This document shows positions 1 to 4,925 of a stretch of DNA of 10,231 nt, piece after piece; the stretch's first letter is position 1, and the number at the start of each line of letters is the position of its first letter. Position numbers and translations under genes: made by a program. The notes under the pieces were generated by a model. The model ran no database searches. It was not told the DNA's origin and saw only the letters and a list, made by a program, of their open reading frames with translations. This DNA comes from Lachnospiraceae bacterium (GTDB lineage: Bacteria; Bacillota; Clostridia; Lachnospirales; Lachnospiraceae): assembly GCA_021205045.1 (NCBI GenBank), contig JAJPYH010000118.1, positions 9,922 through 20,152 on the forward strand, written 5' to 3'.

Positions 1-1429
1 ATTTTAGTTCGATAATCATCGCCGGTTTATCCGTACCCTTTCCAGGCAGAAACGCCAGATCCGCAAACCCCTTCCCCTCCGGGAATTCCGGAACAATCTT
101 GTAAAATCTTCTTGCCGTATAATAAGCAATCATAATCGCACTGCTCAAAGAAGCTTCATTATTGTAACGCAATACAGAAGAGTTCAGACTGTGCGCCTTT
201 TCCAACGCCTCAGCTACTGCATTACTGTCCCCTCGCAGTGTCGCTTCCAACAAATCTTCTGACTCCTGTATCAGTTCCCCCACATCCTTCCACTTGTCTC
301 CTGTAACTGCGTCAGCAAAAGCACCTGCCACCTCCTGATTGGGAATAAATGCCTTTTCATTTTTGGCATCATACCCAAGATACCCAAGATGAATCAGCAA
401 TGTCAGCACATCATCCTTACTCCTGAAAGAAGATACATCATTTTGAAAGGTTCTGACCTTAACCCTTATCCTTTCTCCTCCCATCATGGCTACAACAGCG
501 TCTTTTAATCCGTCATAATTCATACTGATATAGTTTTTCAGCGATTCATATGTTTCGGAACCTGTCCAGTAATTCGCAAACTCCTCATTTACCACAGCCT
601 TCATCACAGAGTTCGGACTATATACATGCTGAATCCGACTGAAAGTATAGCCATCGTACCAGGCGCTCATCTGCTCAAAATCCATGTCATGATCCGCGCA
701 GAGCTTTGTAACTTCCTCTTGGGTAAAGCCAATGTATTTCGCCAGCTTGGCCGGATTTGTCATCGTAAACTCCAGAAAATCCGTCAGAGCCGACTCTGTA
801 CCGTATTTTTTTATCGGGAGAATTCCCGTCATATATGCGGCAGCTATTGTATTGTCAGTAATTGGACCTGCTTTAAAAAGACCGCGCAGCAGCTGTATAT
901 ATTTTTTCTGAAGGGTCTCATCATTTTGGGCTTCACGGAACAGAGCATCCCACTCATCTATGATAATAACGAATTTTTCTCCCGTTTTTTCAACGATATC
1001 AAACAGGGCGTCCGCCAGAAAGGTCTCTTCTTTTCGGATGCATGCCGGAAAAAATGTCTGCAATTCCTCTATCACCGCAGCCTGCAGATCAAGAACAATA
1101 TCGCTGCCCTTATTTTTTGCCCGGGAAATAAACCGCGTAATATCCAGGTAAATGACATTATATCGGTTCAGGCCTTTTTCAAATGACGCTTTTCCTGCTA
1201 TTTCCAATCCTTCAAAAAGGGAACGGGAATCGCAGCTTTTGTCGTAATACGCGCAAAGCATCTTGGCTGCAAAAGACTTCCCAAAGCGTCTGGGACGACT
1301 GAAACAGGTCAGCTTACGCGGAGTATCAATTGTGCTGTTCACATAATCTATCAGCCCTGTCTTATCCACATAGATATCATTGGTGATTGTCCGAAAGCCT
1401 TCATTTCCCGGGTTTAAATATGCGCCCAT
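1..1429 (-). CDS. AAA-ATPase-like protein with C-terminal PD-(D/E)XK nuclease domain (partial, 3' end outside window)
   Basis: The reverse strand reads open for 476 codons from ATG at 1427-1429 to the window edge without a stop. The start follows a good ribosome site (AAAGGA, 6-7 nt spacing). Residues 1-30 (GAYLNPGNEGF, YVDKTGLI) and the Walker A-like RRFGKS (47-52) match the AAA-ATPase-like family (PF09820). A Walker B strand FVIIIDEWD lies at 153-161, and WYDGY at 257-261. Near the edge, GFADLAF (454-460, Asp457) and MIIELK (471-476, Glu474 and Lys476) form the start of a PD-(D/E)XK nuclease core, as in the PF08011 domain that normally follows this ATPase. Family members are usually somewhat over 500 residues, so probably only the last few dozen are missing. 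The biochemical role of the family is not settled; such genes are frequent, often multi-copy, in gut Firmicutes and Bacteroidetes. Some databases carry misleading esterase names for them. Family call sure, function unknown. Confidence 0.9.
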   Translation of the reverse strand, partial: MGAYLNPGNEGFRTITNDIYVDKTGLIDYVNSTIDTPRKLTCFSRPRRFGKSFAAKMLCAYYDKSCDSRSLFEGLEIAGKASFEKGLNRYNVIYLDITRFISRAKNKGSDIVLDLQAAVIEELQTFFPACIRKEETFLADALFDIVEKTGEKFVIIIDEWDALFREAQNDETLQKKYIQLLRGLFKAGPITDNTIAAAYMTGILPIKKYGTESALTDFLEFTMTNPAKLAKYIGFTQEEVTKLCADHDMDFEQMSAWYDGYTFSRIQHVYSPNSVMKAVVNEEFANYWTGSETYESLKNYISMNYDGLKDAVVAMMGGERIRVKVRTFQNDVSSFRSKDDVLTLLIHLGYLGYDAKNEKAFIPNQEVAGAFADAVTGDKWKDVGELIQESEDLLEATLRGDSNAVAEALEKAHSLNSSVLRYNNEASLSSAIMIAYYTARRFYKIVPEFPEGKGFADLAFLPGKGTDKPAMIIELK

Positions 1430-1477
1430 TCTATTATCCTTTCCCAAAATTTTTACTGTCAATTCTCCGAATTCTTC

Positions 1478-1490
1478 CTGTCAATGACAG
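1478..1490. repeat. Perfect inverted repeat CTGTCA-A-TGACAG in the leader
   Basis: The arms CTGTCA (1478-1483) and TGACAG (1485-1490) are perfectly complementary around one base. The site lies just downstream of the predicted start of transcription of the AAA gene. A further ACTGTCAAT half-site occurs at 1455-1463. An operator for a dimeric repressor is possible; nothing else in the window identifies the regulator. The rest of the 1430-1621 gap shows no gene and no clear terminator for the SDR gene. Confidence 0.3.
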
Positions 1491-1506
1491 ATTATCCTCT
1501 GTTTTC

Positions 1507-1535
1507 AGTATAACAAACCTGAAAAATTACCGCAA
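1507..1535 (-). promoter_or_regulatory. Candidate promoter of the AAA-ATPase/PD-(D/E)XK gene
   Basis: On the reverse strand a -35-like TTGCGG (1530-1535) is followed after 17 nt by a -10-like TATACT (1507-1512). Transcription would start near 1500, giving a leader of about 70 nt. The -10 is good (5/6) and the -35 weak (3/6), so this is a plausible call only. Confidence 0.4.
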
Positions 1536-1621
1536 CCTGTTTATTTACGGTGAATATAAAAAACAATGGCAAGTCGTTTTTGATACTCCCATTTTCAGAA
1601 TATAACCGGCAGTTTAAGTGC

Positions 1622-2389
1622 CTATCGAACCACCTTCCGCCGCTGCTGCCGGGAAATGACCGGCAGCAAAACCGCCGACGGCAGAAGTCGCTGTCCCAAA
1701 GTGCCGATCCGTACAAGAGGCGAGGGGATAATCACTGTCCTCCTCTTTTTCATGCCGCGAAAGGCTTCCCTGACACAATACCCCGGTGAGATTCCCTTCA
1801 TGGCAAAGACCACATTGGCCCTGGCGTTGAATTCCGTATCCACCGGCCCCGGGCAAAGGACAGCCACATACACCGGACTTTGGGCCTCCTTCAGCTCTCT
1901 GGCCACCGCCCTGGTCAGACTGACCACATAGGATTTGGAGGCATAATAGGCCGCCATGTGAGGCCCCGCCGGCAAAAGCCCCGCCGCGCTGCCCACATTC
2001 AGGATGGTGCCGAAGCCCTGCTTTTCCATCTTCTGCAGCATCCCCTTAAATAAAATATGCATGGCCCGCACATTCACCTCCATCAGAGATACCTCTTTGG
2101 ACAGCTCCGTGTCCGTAAAGCTGCCGCAGACGCCGAAACCGGCATTGTTGATGAACGCATCCACCCGCATATTTTTCAGCTTTTCGAGAAAATCATAACA
2201 CTCCTCTTCCACCGACAAATCTGCGGGCCAGATGCGGCAGGGCACCTGCAGACTGTCCGCCAGATCCTTCAGTCTCTCTTCCCTGCGCCCCGTCAGCACC
2301 AGCCGATAGCCCTTCGCCGCAAAGGCCAGGGCAAATTCCCGGCCGATGCCGGAGGTGGTGCCTGTGATTACCGCTGTTTTTCTTTTCAT
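1622..2389 (-). CDS. SDR family NAD(P)-dependent oxidoreductase
   Basis: A 255-residue classical short-chain dehydrogenase/reductase (PF00106), the usual family length. The N-terminal Rossmann fold has the cofactor motif TGTTSGIG (9-16), and the basic GRREERL (34-40) after strand 2 suggests NADP(H) preference. NNAG is at 81-84. The catalytic tetrad is Asn106, Ser134 (NVGSAAG), Tyr148 and Lys152 (YYASK). The PGPVDTEF motif (180-187) follows strand 6. It is a soluble cytoplasmic reductase or dehydrogenase; the C-terminal third, which sets the substrate, resembles the broad DltE/YqjQ-like group, so no substrate can be named. The start has a GGGAGG ribosome site about 10 nt upstream. It stands alone, with its own candidate promoter, and no neighbour suggests a pathway. 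The tail ends in a basic stretch (RQQRRKVVR). Confidence 0.93.
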   Translation of the reverse strand: MKRKTAVITGTTSGIGREFALAFAAKGYRLVLTGRREERLKDLADSLQVPCRIWPADLSVEEECYDFLEKLKNMRVDAFINNAGFGVCGSFTDTELSKEVSLMEVNVRAMHILFKGMLQKMEKQGFGTILNVGSAAGLLPAGPHMAAYYASKSYVVSLTRAVARELKEAQSPVYVAVLCPGPVDTEFNARANVVFAMKGISPGYCVREAFRGMKKRRTVIIPSPLVRIGTLGQRLLPSAVLLPVISRQQRRKVVR

Positions 2390-2415
2390 ATTATCATTGC
2401 CTCCCGTCTGTCAGT

Positions 2416-2445
2416 AGTATACCCCAAAACAGTCAGAAAGCACAA
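2416..2445 (-). promoter_or_regulatory. Candidate promoter of the SDR gene
   Basis: Reverse strand -10 TATACT at 2416-2421, with a weak -35 TTGTGC at 2440-2445 and 18 nt between. It lies about 27 nt upstream of the SDR start. Beyond it, 2446-2492 shows nothing recognisable. Confidence 0.4.
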
Positions 2446-2611
2446 CCATCTGCTCCCATGAATATCAGCATTATCCCTCTGGCACCGCTCCTCATATCAC
2501 TGTTTAGAAAAAATGAACAGATGAAAACTGTGACAAATCCGCTTTCCCACGCCTATAAAAGGCAGGGGCAAATATTTTGTCCTGAAAAATCGAAAAATGT
2601 CTGTTTGGGAG

Positions 2612-2640
2612 TTGAAGAATAATTGAATCTGCGGTATTCT
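2612..2640 (+). promoter_or_regulatory. Conserved promoter of the shortened Rpn unit
   Basis: A -35 TTGAAG (2612-2617) and a -10 TATTCT (2635-2640) are separated by 17 nt. Both hexamers and the spacing are unchanged in the full-length unit (4813-4841), although spacer bases differ between the copies. That conservation supports a real promoter. The leader to the ATG at 2724 would be about 77 nt. Confidence 0.55.
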
Positions 2641-2723
2641 GAACTTAAACTCACAGAATTTGTTACGGATTACTTATATGATCAGATTGTTCTTCCGCTC
2701 ATGGACATTGGGAAGGAGAGCGG

Positions 2724-2831
2724 ATGATCGTTGACATGTCCGGGAAGGTACTGAGAAACATCGCAGATGTCCTGGAGGTAGATATCCGTCAGGTCCGGAA
2801 ATGGATCCGGAAAGCGGCATCAATAAGTTGA
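2724..2831 (+). CDS. 35-residue mini-protein: C-terminal helix-turn-helix remnant of the Rpn-family gene
   Basis: The ATG at 2724 has the same strong ribosome site as the full gene (GGGAAGGAG, 5 nt before ATG). The frame runs 35 codons to TGA at 2829-2831. Residues 1-14 match residues 287-300 of the full protein, with two changes (KVLRN versus KVLKS). The rest matches its last 24 residues (351-374), including the probable recognition helix VDIRQVRKWIRKAA. Two deletions created it, and both preserve frame. It could be a plain relic of a decayed gene, or a retained small protein that binds DNA or the full nuclease. Promoter, ribosome site and terminator are all intact, which is why it is listed as a possible gene. 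Expression cannot be judged from sequence. Confidence 0.45.
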   Translation: MIVDMSGKVLRNIADVLEVDIRQVRKWIRKAASIS

Positions 2832-2876
2832 CAACTTCCGTATCACGGATATTGACAGCAGGATGATTTCATGACA

Positions 2877-2927
2877 AAGGTCTCCGATTTAAGAGTCCAT
2901 ACTCTTGAAGCGGAGACCTTATTTTAT
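2877..2927 (+). terminator. Intrinsic terminator of the shortened Rpn unit
   Basis: AAGGTCTCCG (2877-2886) pairs perfectly with CGGAGACCTT (2911-2920). Inside is a second stem AAGAGT/ACTCTT around CCAT. The tail is ATTTTAT. On the reverse strand the same stem is followed by a weaker U-run, so it could also limit read-through from the surface-protein gene, which ends at 2966. Confidence 0.65.
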
Positions 2928-2965
2928 GGCAACTTCATTCGTTCTACTGTCGTCTGCCGGATGAA

Positions 2966-3151
2966 TTAACGGGTTCCTTTCCTTTTACCGTATACTTCCG
3001 CACCGATGAAGCCCAGGCTACCAATGAAGACCAGCGCAATCCAGAATATCAAATCCGCGCTGTCCCCGGTCTGCGGGGAAGTGCTTTCATCAGGGCTGCC
3101 GCTTGCGGGAATGTCCACAACATCCATTGCTGCCAGTAACAGTACCTTCAT
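2966..3151 (-). pseudogene. Out-of-frame C-terminal sortase anchor of the surface protein
   Basis: This frame encodes a textbook Gram-positive wall-anchor tail. A short Ser/Pro-rich linker leads to the sortase site SPQTG, then a hydrophobic membrane span (LIFWIALVFIGSLGFIGA), then the basic tail YGKRKGTR before TAA. The apparent ATG at 3149-3151 has no ribosome site and lies inside the coding sequence of the upstream frame, so this is not an independent gene. It belongs to the surface protein starting at 4196 and is reached by skipping one base near 3121-3128. The (S/P)PXTG form of the motif is known for Clostridia sortases such as C. difficile SrtB. Reading across the shift would give a protein of about 409 residues. 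Confidence 0.75.
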
Positions 3152-4196
3152 TGGTGCAGCTTGTTATTACGCCGGAATAACGGGAGTTGCCCATATTCCC
3201 CACAATGCCACCCACATAACTGGTCCTGCTTTTGCCGATACTGTTGACCGTTCCCTTGTTGACACAACTGGTGATGGAAGCGCCGCTCGCGCGAACGCCG
3301 CAGGCACCTGCAATCCCTCCGACATATTGCACCCCGGAAATATAGCAGTCCTCCGCCAGTGTGATATTACTGATGGTGGCGCCGCTTGCCTCCCCGAACA
3401 GGCCCTGGTAGCTGTCAGCGGTGGTATCGATGTACAGGCCGGAGATGGTATACCCCTTGCCGTCAAAGGTACCCGTATAATATAAGGAAGTGCTTGCACC
3501 GTAGTTTCCAATGGGCGTCCAGGTAAGTGTTCCTTCTTCGCCGAGGGTCGTTACATAGGGGTTTAAGTCAATATTGGCAGTCAGTACCGCATTGGCACTG
3601 GCATTCGCCTCGGTAATCCCCTCCTGAGATGTGTCGCCGTTGACCAGAGCCGCGAACCAGTAAAGCTGCCCCGCGTTGCCAATCTGATACACACCGTTTT
3701 CATCCTGCTCCGCGGGCTGATAGCTGCCACAGGAGCAAATACCGGTATCGGCGTCATAATCATGCGTGTGCTCATTCTCCGCGCTGACGCCGGTCAACAG
3801 AAGAGGAAACGCTTCTCCCGTTTCTATGATTTCCGTGACTTCCACAGACTCTCCTGCTTTGTTAAGCTCCTCCGTCCCGGCAGCTTCCTCCTCTCCGGCA
3901 GGACCTTGCTTTTCGCCGGTTTCCTCCGCCCCGGACGGATCCTGAGCTTCACCGGTCTCTTCCGCCCCGGATGACTCTTCCACTTCGCCGGTTTCTTCTG
4001 CCTCGGCAGACTCTTCTGCTTCGCCCGGTTCTTCCGTTCCGGTCAGTTCCCCTGTTCCGGCTGATTCTTCCGTTTCCGCAGAAATCTCCACCTTAACAGG
4101 TTCCTCCGCCTGCACTCTCAGCTCCGTCATCGACAAAAGCCCCGTCACCAGACAGCACGCCAGCAGCAGACTGATGCTTTTTCTTTTTAATCTCAT
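3090..4196 (-). CDS. Secreted GLUG-type surface protein, frameshifted before its sortase anchor
   Basis: The start at 4196 has a strong GGAGGG ribosome site 8 nt upstream. Residues 1-30 are a signal peptide: basic MRLKRK, hydrophobic core, probable cleavage after VQA. Residues 31-125 are an extremely acidic Glu/Thr/Gly/Ala repeat region, probably a flexible stalk. A Cys/His segment HTHDYDADTGICSCGSY (143-159) follows, common in Firmicutes surface proteins. From about 165 the chain resembles GLUG-repeat surface proteins (PF07581): GTFDGKGYTISGLYI, YVGGIAG and YVGGIVGN, with CVNKGTV and CTNEGTV units suggesting a beta-helix. The frame ends in GCCGHSRKRQP, unlike the family, while the expected SPQTG anchor sits in the +1 frame at 2966-3124. 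As it stands the product would be secreted but not anchored. A one-base insertion, or a sequencing error, is the simplest explanation. Role probably adhesion or wall display; ligand unknown. Confidence 0.85.
   Translation of the reverse strand: MRLKRKSISLLLACCLVTGLLSMTELRVQAEEPVKVEISAETEESAGTGELTGTEEPGEAEESAEAEETGEVEESSGAEETGEAQDPSGAEETGEKQGPAGEEEAAGTEELNKAGESVEVTEIIETGEAFPLLLTGVSAENEHTHDYDADTGICSCGSYQPAEQDENGVYQIGNAGQLYWFAALVNGDTSQEGITEANASANAVLTANIDLNPYVTTLGEEGTLTWTPIGNYGASTSLYYTGTFDGKGYTISGLYIDTTADSYQGLFGEASGATISNITLAEDCYISGVQYVGGIAGACGVRASGASITSCVNKGTVNSIGKSRTSYVGGIVGNMGNSRYSGVITSCTNEGTVTGSNGCCGHSRKRQP
3850..4076 (-). repeat. Acidic low-complexity repeat region within the surface-protein gene
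   Basis: Residues about 41-115 are built from degenerate units such as EESSGAEETGEAQ and DPSGAEETGEKQ. In DNA the plus strand shows recurring TTCGCCGGTTTC(T/C)TC and CCGGA(T/C)GA-type blocks. Such tracts can gain or lose units by slippage, so length may vary between strains. Confidence 0.6.
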
Positions 4197-4230
4197 GTTG
4201 TATACCCTCCCTCCGCCTGTTGTTCAGGCA

Positions 4231-4260
4231 ATAATAATAAATGACCTGATGTTATGTCAT
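4231..4260 (-). promoter_or_regulatory. Candidate proximal promoter of the surface-protein gene, with overlapping dyad
   Basis: Reverse strand -35 ATGACA (4255-4260) and -10 TATTAT (4231-4236) are each 5/6 to consensus and 18 nt apart. The leader would be about 28 nt, holding the ribosome site. An interrupted palindrome, ATGAC...GTCAT (4241-4260), overlaps the -35 and could be an operator. Confidence 0.4.
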
Positions 4261-4278
4261 CTAATCTCTTATGAACGC

Positions 4279-4326
4279 AAAAAGGGCGCATCCCGCCCGT
4301 GGTAAATCCACGAGCAAAATACGCCC
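4279..4326 (-). ncRNA. Structured RNA element ending in a terminator-like hairpin upstream of the surface-protein gene
   Basis: On the reverse strand GGGCGTAT (4319-4326) can pair with ATGCGCCC (4284-4291) through eight pairs including one G-U. Inside is a perfect hairpin CGTGG-ATTTA-CCACG (4298-4312). A competing local hairpin, GGGCG-GGATG-CGCCC (4284-4298), uses the same 3' arm. Both end directly at a run of five U (4279-4283). Lying between the distal promoter (4413-4440) and the gene, it is either a leader attenuator or the 3' end of a separate transcript of roughly 130 nt. I could not match it to a named riboswitch class. Confidence 0.4.
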
Positions 4327-4377
4327 GGTAAAATGAACTTATTTCTTTCTAAGCGCTCAAAAGAGACAGACTTATCC

Positions 4378-4407
4378 GTTTGTTTGTTTGTTTGTTTGTT
4401 TGTTTGT
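4378..4407. repeat. GTTT tetranucleotide tandem repeat (seven units plus GT)
   Basis: Seven uninterrupted GTTT units start at 4378. A perfect tetranucleotide tract of this length is prone to slipped-strand changes. It lies about 180 bp upstream of the surface-protein start, at the predicted transcription start of the distal promoter. Placement upstream of a surface-protein gene is typical of phase-variable loci. Confidence 0.9.
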
Positions 4408-4412
4408 CAAAG

Positions 4413-4440
4413 ATTATGGCGGCAAATTTCATTTTGTCAA
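4413..4440 (-). promoter_or_regulatory. Candidate distal promoter upstream of the surface-protein gene
   Basis: Reverse strand: a perfect -35 TTGACA (4435-4440), 16 nt, then -10 CATAAT (4413-4418). Transcription would begin close to 4406, at the edge of the GTTT repeat. A second TTGACA (4405-4410) abuts the repeat. Confidence 0.5.
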
Positions 4441-4487
4441 TCTCTTTTCTGCTCATGAAATAAACAAAAATTTGTTCCTGTTTCCAC

Positions 4488-4509
4488 TTAGGAGCTGTCA
4501 CAAAATAAT
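4488..4509 (+). repeat. Short IS-end-like motif, copy A
   Basis: The 22-nt stretch beginning TTAGGAGCTGTCACAAAATA recurs at 9166-9187 with two differences. G-rich GCTG(T/C)C(A/G)CAAAAT motifs resemble the terminal repeats of several Firmicutes insertion sequences such as the IS1182 group. No transposase and no second end are present nearby, so at most this is a solo relic end. Between 4510 and 4606 there is only an imperfect AT-rich stretch with a CACAGCA/TGCTGTG dyad; no gene is supported. Confidence 0.4.
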
Positions 4510-4606
4510 ACGTACAGATCCTTATTGTCTGCCCACAGCAGGAAATGCACTGTGCTGTGTCAGCTTGAAGATCATGTTATTTTATCATTTATTTTGAATT
4601 TTGACA

Positions 4607-4634
4607 TCACCCATTTTCGGTCAAAAACGGGTGA
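4607..4634. repeat. Hairpin-forming inverted repeat upstream of the full Rpn unit
   Basis: TCACCC (4607-4612) pairs with GGGTGA (4629-4634), and inside it TTTT pairs with AAAA across a single mismatch. No U-run follows on either strand, so an intrinsic terminator is not supported. It could be a protein-binding dyad. The remaining bases to 4693 show nothing clear. Confidence 0.35.
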
Positions 4635-4766
4635 GTCACCGGGAAAGCAATGCCGGGATCATTTTTCTGTGGAAAACCCTGGCGTTTGTCCCCCATACCA
4701 CTCTTTAGAAAAAATTAACAGATTCAAACTGTGACAAATCCGCTTCCCCACGCCTATAAAAGGTAG

Positions 4767-4783
4767 GGACAAATATTTTGTCC
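4767..4783. promoter_or_regulatory. Perfect inverted repeat upstream of the Rpn promoter
   Basis: GGACAAA-TAT-TTTGTCC (4767-4783) is a perfect 7-3-7 dyad about 30 bp upstream of the -35 box. The short copy keeps it at the matching place, with one arm base changed so that a G-T pair results. The conserved symmetry suggests a regulator site or a structured element of the unit. Confidence 0.35.
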
Positions 4784-4812
4784 TGAAAAATCGAAAAATG
4801 TCTGTTTGGGCG

Positions 4813-4841
4813 TTGAAGAATAATCGGATCTGTGGTATTCT
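4813..4841 (+). promoter_or_regulatory. Promoter of the Rpn-family gene
   Basis: -35 TTGAAG (4813-4818), 17 nt, -10 TATTCT (4836-4841). Same boxes and spacing as in the shortened copy at 2612-2640. The leader to the ATG at 4926 is about 78 nt. Confidence 0.55.
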
Positions 4842-4925
4842 GAGTTTAAACCTGCAGATATTGTTTCTGATTACTCATAAGATCAGATTGCTTTCCCGCC
4901 CATGGACATTTGGGAAGGAGAGCGG

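Larger units (their letters stand above)
2493..2927 (+). repeat. Shortened second copy of the Rpn-nuclease unit (copy 1)
   Basis: This stretch aligns end to end with 4694-6141 except for two missing internal blocks. The shared left part runs from about CATATCACTGTTTAG (2493) through the promoter and leader to GGGAAGGAGAGCGGATG. Relative to the full gene, 858 nt (4926-5783) and then 159 nt (5825-5983) are absent. From 2763 to 2861 the two copies are identical for 99 nt, while the upstream part is clearly diverged. Both units end in an intrinsic terminator followed by ATTTTA. No flanking direct repeat or terminal inverted repeat was evident, so it is called a related locus, not a proven mobile element. 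Confidence 0.8.

Noticed and set aside
626..1186. 186-codon forward reading frame
   Set aside because: It lies wholly antisense to the well-supported AAA-ATPase/PD-(D/E)XK gene and has no ribosome site or recognisable domain.
3115..3135. Programmed ribosomal frameshift in the surface-protein gene
   Set aside because: No slippery heptamer, rare-codon stop pair or downstream pseudoknot was seen; the shift needed is +1, so a simple indel is more likely.
4388..4597. 69-codon forward reading frame starting in the GTTT tract
   Set aside because: Its first residues are translated repeat; there is no ribosome site and it resembles no family.
4902..4925. Earlier in-frame start for the Rpn gene
   Set aside because: The ATG at 4902 lies before the strong GGGAAGGAG site, which is correctly spaced for 4926.
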